Source of the DNA: Megalopta genalis
Lineage: Eukaryota > Arthropoda > Insecta > Hymenoptera > Halictidae
Length of the DNA stretch: 64,000 nucleotides
Direction of reading: 5' to 3'
NCBI RefSeq assembly: GCF_051020955.1
Contig: NW_027476486.1
Span: 62,001-126,000, forward strand
Below are positions 1 to 13,112 of this stretch, in pieces. The translations under genes were made by a program, and so were the position numbers. Every line of letters starts with the position of its first letter. The first letter of the stretch is position 1. The notes below the pieces were generated by a model. That model worked only from the letters and a program-made list of their open reading frames with translations. It was not told the origin of the DNA and did no database searches.

Positions 1-1206
1 TATATCACAATTATTTGAAGCTAAACCATTTTATTCCCATGGATTTGAAGCTATGCCTTCTACTTCGCATTGATTTGATATTAAATCATATGTTTCGCAT
101 GGATTTGAAGCTAACTCGTTTGTTTCGCATGCAGTTGATGCTGAATCATGTATGTCACAAGTATTTGCAGCTAAACCATTTGTTTCGCATGGATTCGTAG
201 TTCAGCCTTCTACTTCGCATCGATTTGGAACTAAATCATGTTTTTCGCATGATTTTTGAAGCTAACTCGTTTGTTTCGCACGCATTTGAAGCCAAATCAT
301 TTATATCACAAGTGTTTGAAGCTAAACCATTCGTTTCGCATGGATTCGAAGATAACCCATCTACTTCGCATTGATTTGAAGCTAAATCACGTGTTTCGCA
401 TGGATTTGAGGCTAGCTCGTTTGTTTCTCATACTGTTGAAGCTAAATCATGTATATCACAATTGTTTGAAGCTAAACCATTTGTTTAGCATGGATACGAA
501 GATAATCCTTCTACTTCGCATTGATTTGAAGATAAATCATGTGTGTCGCTTGGATTTGAAGCTCAGCCTTCTACTTCGCATTGATTTGAAGCTAAATAAT
601 GTGTTTCGCTTGGATTTTAAGCTAACTCGTTTGTTTCACATGCAGTTGAAGTTAAATCATGAATATCACAAGTATTTGAAGCTAATCGAATTGTTTCGCA
701 TGGATTTGAAGATAAGCCTCCTACTTCGCATTTATTTGTTGCTAAATCATGTGTTTCGCATGGATTTGAAGCTAACTCGTTTATTTCGCATGATGTTGAA
801 GCTAAATCATGTATATCACAATTATTTGAAGCTAAACCATTTTATTCCCATGGATTTGAAACTATGCCTTCTACTTCGCATTGATTTGATATTAAATCAT
901 ATGTTTCGCATGGATTTGAAGCTAACTCGTTTGTTTCGCATGCAGTTGATGCTGAATCATGTATGTCACAAGTATTTGCAGCTAAACCATTTGTTTCGAA
1001 TGGATTCGTAGTTCAGCCTTCTACTTCGCATCGATTTGGAACTAAATCATGTTTTTCGCATGGTTTTTGAAGCTAACTCGTTTGTTTCGCACGCAGTTGA
1101 AGCCAAATCATTTATATCACATGTGTTTGAAGCTAAACCATTTGTTTCGCATGGATTCGAAGATAATCCATCTACTTCGCATTGATTTGAAGCTAAATCA
1201 TGTGTT
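1..1206. repeat. Tandem duplication, 811-bp period (partial first copy)
   Basis: Base 1 aligns with base 812, and the match runs for about 390 bases (1-395 with 812-1206). Shared rare variants include TTATTCCCATGG in a D unit, GTTGATGCTGAATC in a C unit and GATTCGTAGTTCAGCC in an E unit. The first copy has a unit reading CATGATTTTTGAAGC near 250 and the second has CATGGTTTTTGAAGC near 1060; both are 31 bp. The first copy is probably cut by the window edge. Confidence 0.85.
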
Positions 1207-1264
1207 TCGCTTGGACTTGAAGCTAACTCGTTTGTTTCGCACGCACTTGAATCTAAATCAAGTA

Positions 1265-4065
1265 TATCACAAGTATTTGAAGCTAAACCGTTTGATTCGC
1301 ATGGATTTGAAGCTACGCCTTCTACTTCGCATTTATTTGAAGATAAATCATGTGTGTCGCTTGGATTTGTAGTTCAGCCTTCTACTTCGCATTGATTTGA
1401 AGCTAAATAATGTATTTCGCTTGGATTTTAAGCTGACTCGTTTGTTTCACATGCAGTTGAAGGTAAATCATGAATATCACAAGTATTTGAAGCTAATCGA
1501 ATTGTTTCGCATGGATTTGAATATAAGCCTCCTACTTCGCATTGATTTGATGCTAAATCATGTGTTTCGCATGGATTTGGAGCTAACTCGTTTGTTTCCC
1601 ATGATGTTGAATCTAAATCATGTATATCACAAGTATTTGAAGCTAAACCATTTTATTCCCATGGATTTGAAGCTATGCCTTCTACATCGCATTGATTTGA
1701 TGTTAAATCATATGTTTCGCATGGATTTGAAGCTACCTCGTTTGTTTCGCATGCACTTCAATATAAATCAAGTATATCACAAGTATTTGAAGCTAAATCA
1801 TCTGTTTCGTGTGGATTCGAAGATCAGCCTTCTACTTCGCATTGATTTGAAGCTAAATCATGTGTTTCGCTTGTATTGGAAGCTAACTCGTTTTTTTCGC
1901 ATGCAGTCGAAGCTAAATCATGTATATCATAAGTATTTGAAGCTGACCCATTTGTTTGGCATGAATATTAAGCTAAACCATGTGTTTCGAATGAAGTTGA
2001 AGGTAAATCATGTGTTTCGAAAGGATGTGAAGCTAACTCGTTTGTTTCGCCTGCATTTGAAGCTAAATCATGTTTATCTTAAGTATTTGAAGCTAAACCA
2101 TTTGATTCGCATGGATTTGAAACTAATCCTTCTACTTCGCATTAATTTGAAGCTGAATCATGTGTTTCGCTTGTATTTGAAGCTAACTCGTTTTTTTCGC
2201 ATGCAGTCGAAGCTAAATCATGTATATCACACGTTTTTGAATCTAAACAATCTGTTTCGTGTGGATTCGGAGATCAGCCTTCTTCTTCGCATTGATTTGA
2301 AGCGAAATCATATGTTTCGCTTGGATTTGGAGCTAACTCGTTTGTTTCGCATGCAGTTGAAGCTAAATCGTGTACATCACAAGTATTTGAAGCGAAACCA
2401 TCTTATTCGTGTGGATTCGAAGGTATGCCTTCTACTTCGCATTGATTTGAAGCTAAATCATGTTTTTCGCATGGTTTTTGAAGCTAACTCGTTTGTTTCG
2501 CATGCTATTGAAGCTAAATCATGGATATCACAAGTGTTTGAAGCTAAACCATTTGTTTTGCTTGGATTCGAAGATCATCCTTCTTCTTCGCATTAATTGA
2601 ATCTAAATCATGTGTTTCGCTTGGATTTGAAGCAAACTCGTTGGTTTTGCATGCAGTTGAAGCAAAATCACGCATATCACAAGTATTTGAAGCTAAACCA
2701 TTTGATTCGCATGGATTTGAAGCTAAGCCTTCTACTTCGCATTGATTTGAAGTTAAATCATGTGTTTCGCTTGGATTTGAAGCTAACTCGTTTGTTTCGC
2801 ATGCAGTTGAAGCGAAATCATGTATATCACAAGTATTTGAATCTGAACCATTTGTTTCGCATGAATATCAAGCTAAACCAAGTGCATCGCATGAATTTGA
2901 AGCTAAATCATGTGATTCGCATCGATTTGAAGCTAACTCGTTTGTTTCGCCTGCTATTGAAGCTAAATCACGTATATCACAAGTATTTGAAGCTGAACCA
3001 TTTGTTTCGCATGGATTTGAAGCTAACTCGTTTGTTTCGCATGCAGTAGTAGCTGTATCATGTATATCACATGTATTTGAAGCTAAACCATTCGTTTCGC
3101 ATGGATTCGAAGATCAGCCTTCTACTTCGCATTCATTTGAAGTTAAATCATGTGTTTCGCATGGATTTGAAGCTAACTCGTTTGTGTCGCTTGCATTTGA
3201 AGCTATATCACTTATATTCGCAAGTATTTGTAGCTAAACCATTCGTTTCGCATGGATTCGAAGATCAGCCTTCTACTTCGGATTCATTTGAAGCTAAATC
3301 ATGTGTTTCGCATGGATTTGAAGCTTACTCGTTTGTTTCGCCTGCATTTGAAGCTATATCATGTATATCAGAAGTATTTGAATCTGAACCACTTGATTCC
3401 CATGAATAGTACGCTAAACCATGTCTTTCGAATGAATTTGAATCTAAATCATGTGTTTTGAATGGATTTGGAGCTAACTCGTTTGTTTCGCATGCATTTG
3501 AATCTAAATCATGCATATCACATATAATTGAAGCTAAACCATCTGTTTCGTGTGGATTCGAAGGTAAGCCTTCTACGTCGCATTGATTTGATGCAAAGTC
3601 ATGTGTTTCGCTTGGATTTGAAGCCAACTCGTTTGTTTCTCATGCAGTTGAAGCAAAATCATGTATAGCACAAGTATTTGAGCCTGAGCCATTTGTTTCG
3701 CAAGGATTCGAAGATCAGCCATCGGCTTCGCATTGATTTTAAGCTATATCATGTGTTTCGCATGGTTTTTGAAGCTAACTCGTTTGTTTCGCCTGCATTT
3801 GAAGCTGAATCATGTATATCACAATTATTTGAAGCTAAACCATCGGTTTCGTGTGGATACGAAGGTAAGCCTTCTACTTCGCATTGAATTGAGGCTAAAT
3901 CATGTGTTTCGCATGGATTTGAAACTGACTCGTTTGTTTCGCATGCATTTGAAGCTATATGATGTATATCACAAGTATTCGAATATGAACCATTTGATTC
4001 CCATGAACAGTACGCTAAACCATGTCTTTCGAATGAATTTGAAGCCAAATCATGTGTTTTGAATG
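1265..4065. repeat. Complex module, copy 1 of about four
   Basis: This block matches 4117-6767 at an offset of 2852 up to about 3023 and 2702 after about 3174. The 150-bp change in offset is one pentad (about 3024-3173) missing from copy 2. Diagnostic variants include units with CATTTATTTGAAGATAAATC (near 1330), a unit with GTAGTAGCTG (near 3047), a 31-bp unit with CTTATATTCGCAAG (near 3212) and a unit reading CCATGAATAGTACGC (near 3400). A related unit with GAACAGTACGC lies near 4003. Confidence 0.85.
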
Positions 4066-4116
4066 GATTTGAAGCTAACTCGTTTGTTTCGCATGCTGTT
4101 GAAGCTAAATCATGTA

Positions 4117-6767
4117 TATCACAAGTATTTGAATCTAAACCGTTTGATTCGCATGGACTTGAAGCTACGCCTTCTACTTCGCATTTATTTGAAGATAAAT
4201 CATGTGTGTCGCTTGGATTTGTAGTTCAGCCTTCTACTTCGCATTGATTTGAAGCTAAATAATGTATTTCGCTTGGATTTTAAGCTGACTCGTTTGTTTC
4301 ACATGCAGTTGAAGGTAAATCATGAATATCACAAGTATTTGAAGCTAATCGAATTGTTTCGCATGGATTTGAATATAAGCCTCCTACTTCGCATTGATTA
4401 GATGCTAAATCATGTGTTTCGCATGGATTTGGAGCTAACTCGTTTGTTTCCCATGATGTTGAAGCTAAATCATGTATATCACAAGTATTTGAAGCTAAAC
4501 CATTTTATTCCCATGGATTTGAAGCTATGCCTTCTACTTCGCATTGATTTGATGTTAAATCATATGTTTCGCATGGATTTGAAGCTACCTCGTTTGTTTC
4601 GCATGCACTTGAATATAAATCAAGTATATCACAAGTATTTGAAGCTAAATCATCTGTTTCGTGTGGATTCGAAGATCAGCCTTCTACTTCGCATTGATTT
4701 GAAGCTAAATCATGTGTTTCGCTTGTATTGGAAGCTAACTCGTTTTTTTCGCATGCAGTTGAAGCTAAATCATGTATATCATAAGTATTTGAAGCTGACC
4801 CATTTGTTTGGCATGAATATTAAGCTAAACCATGTGTTTCGAATGAAGTTGAAGGTAAATCATATGTTTCGAAAGGATGTGAAGCTAACTCGTTTGTTTC
4901 GCCTGCATTTGAAGCTAAATCATGTATATCTTAAGTATTTGAAGCTAAACCATTTGATTCGCATGGATTTGAAACTAATCCTTCTACTTCGCATTAATTT
5001 GAAGCTGAATCATGTGTTTCGCTTGTATTTGAAGCTAACTCGTTTTTTTCGCATGCAGTCGAAGCTAAATCATGTATATCACACGTTTTTGAATCTAAAC
5101 AATCTGTTTCGTGTGGATTCGGAGATCAGCCTTCTTCTTCGCATTGATTTGAAGCGAAATCATATGTTTCGCTTGGATTTGGAGCTAACTCGTTTGTTTC
5201 GCATGCAGTTGAAGCTAAATCGTGTACATCACAAGTATTTGAAGCGAAACCATCTTATTCGTGTGGATTCGAAGGTATGCCTTCTACTTCGCATTGATTT
5301 GAAGCTAAATCATGTTTTTCGCATGGTTTTTGAAGCTAACTCGTTTGTTTCGCATGCTATTGAAGCTAAATCATGGATATCACAAGTGTTTGAAGCTAAA
5401 CCATTTGTTTTGCTTGGATTCGAAGATCATCCTTCTTCTTCGCATTAATTGAATCTAAATCATGTGTTTCGCTTGGATTTGAAGCAAACTCGTTGGTTTT
5501 GCATGCAGTTGAAGCAAAATCACGCATATCACAAGTATTTGAAGCTAAACCATTTGATTCGCATGGATTTGAAGCTAAGCCTTCTACTTCGCATTGATTT
5601 GAAGTTAAATCATGTGTTTCGCTTGGATTTGAAGCTAACTCGTTTGTTTCGCATGCAGTTGAAGCGAAATCATGTATATCACAAGTATTTGAATCTGAAC
5701 CATTTGTTTCGCATGAATATCAAGCTAAACCAAGTGCATCGCATGAATTTGAAGCTAAATCATGTGATTCGCATCGATTTGAAGCTAACTCGTTTGTTTC
5801 GCCTGCTATTGAAGCTAAATCACGTATATCACAAGTATTTGAAGCTGAACCATTTGTTTCGCATGGATTTGAAGCTAACTCGTTTGTGTCGCTTGCATTT
5901 GAAGCTATATCACTTATATTCGCAAGTATTTGTAGCTAAACCATTCGTTTCGCATGGATTCGAAGATCAGCCTTCTACTTCGGATTCATTTGCAGCTAAA
6001 TCATGTGTTTCGCATGGATTTGAAGCTCACTCGTTTGTTTCGCCTGCATTTGAAGCTATATCATGTATATCAGAAGTATTTGAATCTGAACCACTTGATT
6101 CCCATGAATAGTACACTAAACCATGTCTTTCGAATGAATTTGAATCTAAATCATGTGTTTTGAATGGATTTGGAGCTAACTCGTTTGTTTCGCATGCATT
6201 TGAATCTAAATCATGCATATCACATATAATTGAAGCTAAACCATCTGTTTCGTGTGGATTCGAAGGTAAGCCTTCTACGTCGCATTGATTTGATGCAAAG
6301 TCATGTGTTTCGCTTGGATTTGAAGCCAACTCGTTTGTTTCGCATGCAGTTGAAGCAAAATCATGTATAGCACAAGTATTTGAGCCTGAGCCATTTGTTT
6401 CGCAAGGATTCGAAGATCAGCCATCGGCTTCGCATTGATTTTAAGCTATATCATGTGTTTCGCATGGTTTTTGAAGCCAACTCGTTTGTTTCGCCTGCAT
6501 TTGAAGCTGAATCATGTATATCACAATTATTTGAAGCTAAACCATCGGTTTCGTGTGGATACGAAGGTAAGCCTTCTACTTCGCATTGAATTGAAGCTAA
6601 ATCATGTGTTTCGCATGGATTTGAAACTGACTCGTTTGTTTCGCATGCATTTGAAGCTATATGATGTATATCACAAGTATTCGAATATGAACCATTTGAT
6701 TCCCATGAATAGTACGCTAAACCATGTCTTTCGAATGAATTTGAAGCCAAATCATGTGTTTTGAATG
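4117..6767. repeat. Complex module, copy 2 of about four
   Basis: This is the tandem relative of copy 1 and shares its diagnostic units, including GAATAGTAC units near 6103 and 6703. It lacks the pentad carrying GTAGTAGCTG that is present in copies 1 and 3. Its right part (from about 5027) matches copy 3 at an offset of 1742, changing to 1892 after the pentad restored in copy 3. The right edge is a junction near 6770 where the sequence returns to the 5030-type units. Confidence 0.83.
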
Positions 6768-8700
6768 GATTTGAAGCTAACTCGTTTGTTTCGCATGCAG
6801 TCGAAGCTAAATCATGTATATCACACGTTTTTGAATCTAAACAATCTGTTTCGTGTGGATTCGGAGATCAGCCTTCTTCTTCGCATTGATTTGAAGCGAA
6901 ATCATATGTTTCGCTTGGATTTGGAGCTAACTCGTTTGTTTCGCATGCAGTTGAAGCTAAATCGTGTACATCACAAGTATTTGAAGCGAAACCATCTTAT
7001 TCGTGTGGATTCGAAGGTAAGCCTTCTACTTCGCATTGATTTGAAGCTAAATCATGTTTTTCGCATGGTTTTTGAAGCTAACTCGTTTGTTTCGCATGCT
7101 ATTGAAGCTAAATCATGGATATCACAAGTGTTTGAAGCTAAACCATTTGTTTTGCTTGGATTCGAAGATCATCCTTCTTCTTCGCATTAATTGAATCTAA
7201 ATCATGTGTTTCGCTTGGATTTGAAGCAAACTCGTTGGTTTTGCATGCAGTTGAAGCAAAATCACGCATATCACAAGTATTTGAAGCTAAACCATTTGAT
7301 TCGCATGGATTTGAAGCTAAGCCTTCTACTTCGCATTGATTTGAAGTTAAATCATGTGTTTCGCTTGGATTTGAAGCTAACTCGTTTGTTTCGCATGCAG
7401 TTGAAGCGAAATCATGTATATCACAAGTATTTGAATCTGAACCATTTGTTTCGCATGAATATCAAGCTAAACCAAGTGCATCGCATGAATTTGAAGCTAA
7501 ATCATGTGATTCGCATCGATTTGAAGCTAACTCGTTTGTTTCGCCTGCTATTGAAGCTAAATCACGTATATCACAAGTATTTGAAGCTGAACCATTTGTT
7601 TCGCATGGATTTGAAGCTAACTCGTTTGTTTCGCATGCAGTAGTAGCTGTATCATGTATATCACATGTATTTGAAGCTAAACTATTCGTTTCGCATGGAT
7701 TCGAAGATCAGCCTTCTACTTCGGATTCATTTGAAGTTAAATCATGTGTTTCGCATGGATTTGAAGCTAACTCGTTTGTGTCGCTTGCATTTGAAGCTAT
7801 ATCACTTATATTCGCAAGTATTTGTAGCTAAACCATTCGTTTCGCATGGATTCGAAGATCAGCCTTCTACTTCGGATTCATTTGAAGCTAAATCATGTGT
7901 TTCGCATGGATTTGAAGCTTACTCGTTTGTTTCGCCTGCATTTGAAGCTATATCATGTATATCAGAAGTATTTGAATCTGAACCACTTGATTCCCATGAA
8001 TAGTACGCTAAACCATGTCTTTCGAATGAATTTGAATCTAAATCATGTGTTTTGAATGGATTTGGAGCTAACTCGTTTGTTTCGCATGCATTTGAATCTA
8101 AATCATGCATATCACATATAATTGAAGCTAAACCATCTGTTTCGTGTGGATTCGAAGGTAAGCCTTCTACGTCGCATTGATTTGATGCAAAGTCATGTGT
8201 TTCGCTTGGATTTGAAGCCAACTCGTTTGTTTCGCATGCAGTTGAAACAAAATCATGTATAGCACAAGTATTTGAGCCTGAGCCATTTGTTTCGCAAGGA
8301 TTCGAAGATCAGCCATCGGCTTCGCATTGATTTTAAGCTATATCATGTGTTTCGCATGGTTTTTGAAGCTAACTCGTTTGTTTCGCCTGCATTTGAAGCT
8401 GAATCATGTATATCACAATTATTTGAAGCTAAACCATCGGTTTCGTGTGGATACGAAGGTAAGCCTTCTACTTCGCATTGAATTGAAGCTAAATCATGTG
8501 TTTCGCATGGATTTGAAACTGACTCGTTTGTTTCGCATGCATTTGAAGCTATATGATGTATATCACATGTATTCGAATCTGAACCATTTGATTCCCATGA
8601 ATAGTACGCTAAACCATGTCTTTCGAATGAATTTGAAGCCAAATCATGTGTTTTGAATGGATTTGAAGCTAACTCGTTTGTTTCGCATGCATTTGAAACT
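6768..8700. repeat. Complex module, copy 3 of about four
   Basis: The block matches 2173-4050 (offset 4594) and 5027-6767 (offset 1742, then 1892). It retains the GTAGTAGCTG pentad near 7640. It shares the 31-bp units near 7070 and 7807 and the GAATAGTAC units near 7995 and 8596. Differences from copies 1 and 2 are few and scattered, which implies recent tandem duplication. Confidence 0.82.
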
Positions 8701-9535
8701 AAATCATGCATATCACATATAATTGAAGCTAAACCATCTGTTTCGTGTGGATTCGAAGGTAAGCCTTCTACTTCGCATTGATTTGAGCTAAGTCATTTTT
8801 TTCGCTTGCATTTGAAGCAAACTCGCATGCTTCGCATGCAGTGGAAGCTAAATTATGTATATCACAAGTATTTGAAGCTAAACCATTTGCTTCGCATGAA
8901 TATTAAGCTAAATCACGTGTTTCGCACGTATTTGAAGCTAACTCGTTTGTGTCGCTTGCATTTGAAGCTATATCACTTATATTCGCAAGTATTTGTAGCT
9001 AAACCATTCGTTTCGCATGGATTCGAAGATCAGCCTTCTACTTCGGATTCATTTGAAGCTAAATCATGTGTTTCGCATGGATTTGAAGCTTACTCGTTTG
9101 TTTCGCCTGCATTAGAAGCTATATCATGTATATCATAAGTATTTGAATCTGAACCACTTGATTCCCATGAATAGTACGCTAAACCATGTCTTTCGAATGA
9201 ATTTGAATCTAAATCATGTGTTTTGAATGGATTTGGAGCTAACTCGTTTGTTTCGCATGCATTTGAATCTAAATCATGCATATCACATATAATTGAAGCT
9301 AAACCATCTGTTTCGTGTGGATTCGAAGCTAAGCCTTCTACGTCGCATTGATTTGATGCAAAGTCATGTGTTTCGCTTGGATTTGAAGCCAACTCGTTTG
9401 TTTCGCATGCAGTTGAAACAAAATCATGTATAGCACAAGCATTTGAGCCTGAGCCATTTGTTTCGCAAGGATTCGGAGATCAGCCATCGGCTTCGCATTG
9501 ATTTTAAGCTATATCATGTGTTTCGCATGGTTTTT
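8701..9535. repeat. Complex module, truncated copy 4
   Basis: About 8925-9535 matches 7754-8364 at an offset of 1171. It includes the CTTATATTCGCAAG 31-mer near 8980, the GAATAGTAC unit near 9167 and the TTTTTGAAGC unit near 9528. A short stretch at about 8780-8925 instead carries a 29-bp unit (GATTTGAGCTAAG) and C units reading CAGTGGAAGC, which resemble 50.7-50.9 kb and 59.9-60.1 kb. Confidence 0.8.
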
Positions 9536-11219
9536 GAAGCTAACTCGTTTGTTTCGCATGCTGTTGAAGCTAAATCAAGTATATCACAAGTATTTGAAGC
9601 TAAACCGTTTGTTTCGCATGGATTCGAAGATAACCCTTCTACTTCGAATTGATTTGAAGCTAAATCATGTGTTTCGCATGCATTTGAAGCTAACACGTTT
9701 GTTTCGCATGCTGTTGAAGCTAAATCATGTATATCACAGTTATTTGAAGCTAAACCAGTTGATTCGCATGGATTTCCAAATAAGCCATCTACTTCGCATT
9801 GATTTGAAGCTAAATCATGTGTTTCGCTTGGATTTCAAGCTAACTCGTTTGTTTCGCATGCAATTGAAGCAAGATCATATATCAAACAAGTATTTGAAGC
9901 TAAACCATTTACTTCGCATGGATTCGAAGATCTGCCATCTACCTCGTATTGATTTGATGCTAAATCATGTGTTTCCCATGGATTTGAAGCTAACTCGTTT
10001 GTTTCGCATGATGTTGAAGCTAAATCATGTATATCACAAGTATTTGAAGCTAAACCATCTGTTTCGTGTGGATTCGAAGATCAGCCTTCTACATCGCATT
10101 GATTTGGAGCTAAATCATGTCTTTCGCTTGGATTTGAAACTATACTTCCTACTTCGCATTTACTTGAAGCTAAATCATGTGTGTTGCTTGGATTTGAAGC
10201 TAACTCGTTTGTGTCGCATGCAGTTGAAGCTGAATCATGTATATCCCAATTATTTGAAGATCAACCATTTGATTCGCATGGATTTGAAGATAAGCCTTAT
10301 ACTTCGCATTGATTTGAAGCTAAATCATGTGTTTCGCTTAGATTTCAAGCTAACTCGTTTGTTTCGCATGCAATTGAAGCTGAATGATGTATCAAACAAG
10401 TATTTGAAGCTAAACCATTTGTTTCGCATGGATTCGAAGATAACCCTTCTACTTCGAATTTATTTGAAGCTAAATCATGTGTTTCGCATGCATTTGAAGC
10501 TAACACGTTTGTTTCGCATGCTGTTGAAGCTAAATCATGTATATCACAGTTATTTGAAGCTAAACCAGTTGATTCGCATGGATTTCCAAATAAGCCATCT
10601 ACTTCGCATTGATTTGAAGCTAAATCATGTGTTTCGCTTGGATTTCAAGCTAACTCGTTTGTTTCGCATGCAATTGAAGCAAGATCATATATCAAACAAG
10701 TATTTGAAGCTAAACCATTTACTTCGCATGGATTCGAAGATCTGCCATCTACCTCGTATTGATTTGATGCTAAATCATGTGTTTCCCATGGATTTGAAGC
10801 TAACTCGTTTGTTTCGCATGATGTTGAAGCTAAATCATGTATATCACAAGTATTTGAAGCTAAACCATTTTATTCCCATTGATTTGAAACTCAGCATTCT
10901 ACTTCGCATTGTTTTGAAGCTAAATCACGTGTTCCGCTTGGATTTTAAGCTAACTCGTTTTTATCACATGCAGTTGAAGTTAAATCATGAATATCACAAG
11001 TATTTGAAGCTAAACGAATTGTTTCGCATGGATTTGAAGCTAAGCCTTCTACTTCGCATTGATTTGAAACTAAATCATGTGTTTCGCATGGAATTGAAGC
11101 TACCTCGATCGTTTCGCCTGCATTTCAAGCTATATCACTTCTATTCACAAGTATGTGAAGCTAAATCGTTCGTTTCGCATGGATTTGACGCTAAGCCTTC
11201 AGACTTCGCGTTGACTTGA
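9498..11219 (+). other. 573-codon open decapeptide-repeat frame, probably not a gene
   Basis: This is the same LKL-type decapeptide frame. It is open because no 29- or 31-bp unit occurs between the GGTTTTTGAAGC unit near 9528 and the CTTCTATTCACAAG unit near 11136. After the latter the reading passes into a second repeat type (FEAKSCVSHG-like) for about 25 codons before stopping. The related segment at 24727-26142 (471 codons) behaves in the same way. No promoter, splice pattern or domain supports a gene. Confidence 0.7.
9591..10860. repeat. 450-bp module duplicated at 810-bp spacing
   Basis: Bases 9601-10050 match 10411-10860 at exactly 810 bp (27 units). The shared rare features are TTCGAATT at an E unit end, TAACACGTTTG, AACCAGTTGATTCG, GATTTCCAAATAAGCC and ATATCAAACAAG. 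The 360 bp between the copies carries a different set of pentads, including one with CTTCCTACTTCGCATTTAC. Related copies occur at about 12305-12690 and 25333-25780, with a diverged relative near 17360-17520. Confidence 0.88.
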
Positions 11220-12130
11220 TGCTAAATCACGTGTTTCGCATGGATTTTGAGGCTAGCTCGTTTGTTTCGCATGCAGTTGAAGCTAAATCATGTATATCAC
11301 AATTGTTTGAAGCTAAACCATTTGTTTTGCATGGATTCGAAGATAATCCTTCTACATCGCATTGATTTGAAGCTAAATCATGTGTTTCGCATGGATTTGA
11401 AGCTAACTCGTTTGTTTCGCATGCAGTTGAAGCTAAATCATGTATATCACAGGTCTTTGAAGCTAAACCATTTGTTTCGCATGGATTCGTATTTAAGTCT
11501 TCTACTTCGCATCGATTTGGAGCTAAATCATGTTTTTCGCATGGTTTTTGAAGCTAACTCGTTTGTTTCGCATGCTGTTGAAGCTAAATCAAGTACATCA
11601 CAAGTATTTTAAGCTAAACCGTTTGATTCGCATGGATTTGAAGCTAAGCCTTCTACCTCGCATTGATTTGTAGCTAAATCATGTGTTTCGCATGGATTTA
11701 AAGCTAACTCGTTTGTGTCGCATGCAGTTGAAGCTAAATCATGTATATCACAAGTTTGTGAAGCTAAACCAATTGTTTCGCATGGATTCGAAGATAACCC
11801 TTCTACTTCGCATTGATTTGAAGTTAAGTCATGTGCTTCCCCTGGATTTGAAGCTCCCTCGTTTGTCTCTCATGCAGTTGAAGCTAAATCCTGTACATCA
11901 CAAATATTTGAAGCTAAAACATTTGTTTCGCATGGATTTGAAACCAAGCCTTATCCTTCGCATTGATTTGAAGTTAAATAATATGTTTCGCTTGGATTTG
12001 AAGCGAAGCCATCTAATTCGCTTTGATTTGAATCTAAATCATGTGTTTCGCATGGATTTGAAGCTAACTCGTTTATTTCGCATGCAGTTGAAGCTAAATC
12101 ATGTATGTCACAAGCATTTGAAGCTAAAAC
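10050..12130. repeat. 2.1-kb block shared with about 24973-27050
   Basis: This matches the distal block at an offset of 14923 up to about 11219 and 14922 from about 11245; the shift is one extra T in GGATTTTGAGGC near 11245. It includes the unusual E-type sequence CCTTCAGACTTCGCG near 11200 and its partner near 26120. The match ends near 12130, where the two loci carry different D units (AAAACATTCGATTCG here, AAACCATTTGTTTCG there). Confidence 0.87.
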
Positions 12131-12830
12131 ATTCGATTCGCATGGATTTGAAACACGGCATTCTACTTCGCATTGATTTGAAGCTAAATCATGTGTTTCG
12201 CATTGATTTGAAGCTAAATCATGTGTTTCGCTTAGATTTCAAGCTAACTCGTTTGTTTCGCATGCAATTGAAGCTGAATGATGTATCAAACAAGTATTTG
12301 AAGCTAAACCATTTGTTTCGCATGGATTCGAAGATAACCCTTCTACTTCGAATTGATTTGAAGCTAAATCATGTGTTTCGCATGCATTTGAAGCTAACAC
12401 GTTTGTTTCGCATGCTGTTGAAGCTAAATCATGTATATCACAGTTATTTGAAGCTAAACCAGTTGATTCGCATGGATTTCCAAATAAGCCATCTACTTCG
12501 CATTGATTTGAAGCTAAATCATGTGTTTCGCTTGGATTTCAAGCTAACTCGTTTGTTTCGCATGCAATTGAAGCTAGATCATATATCAAACAAGTATTTG
12601 AAGCTAAACCATTTACTTCGCATGGATTCGAAAATCTGCCATCTACCTCGTATTGATTTGAAGCTAAATCATGTGTTTCTCATGGATTTGAAGCTAACTC
12701 GATCGTTTCGCCTGCATTTCAAGCTATATCACTTCTATTCACAAGTATGTGAAGCTAAATCGTTTGTTTCGCATGGATTTGACGCTAAGCCTTCAGACTT
12801 CGCGTTGACTTGATGCTAAATCACGTGTTT
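12131..12830. repeat. Further copy of the 450-bp module with its right-hand cap
   Basis: About 12205-12690 repeats the module seen at 10311-10800 (offset 1894), again with AACCAGTTGATTCG and ATATCAAACAAG variants. From about 12695 it follows the 11101-11220 sequence (offset 1594), ending in the CCTTCAGACTTCGCG unit near 12790. The change of offset marks a 300-bp deletion (two pentads) between the two loci. Confidence 0.83.
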
Positions 12831-13112
12831 CGCATGGATTTGAGGCTAGCTCATTTGTTTCGCATACAGTTGAAGCTAAATCATGTATTAAACAATTATT
12901 TGAAGCTAAACCATTTGTTTCGCATGGATTTGAATCTAAGCCTTCAACTTCGCGTTGATTTGACGTTAAATCATGTGTTACGCTTGGATTTGAAGCTCAC
13001 TCATTTGTTTCGCCTGCATTTGAAGCTATATCGCTTATATCGCAAGTATATGAAGCTAAATAATTTGTGTCGCATGCATTTGATGCTAAGCCATCAACTT
13101 CGCATTGAATAG
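12813..13112. repeat. 300-bp module with ATTAAACAATTA unit (five copies in window)
   Basis: The module contains a C-type unit with GTATTAAACAATTATTTG, an E-type unit with CCTTCAACTTCGCGTTG, and ends just before GCATTGAATAGAATC. Copies end at 13112, 23466, 27702, 28452 and 35474. Each is followed by CCTGGATTCGAAACAAACTCG or a close variant. The copies are very similar but sit in different flanking orders, so the module has been moved by repeated exchange rather than by one duplication. Confidence 0.82.
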
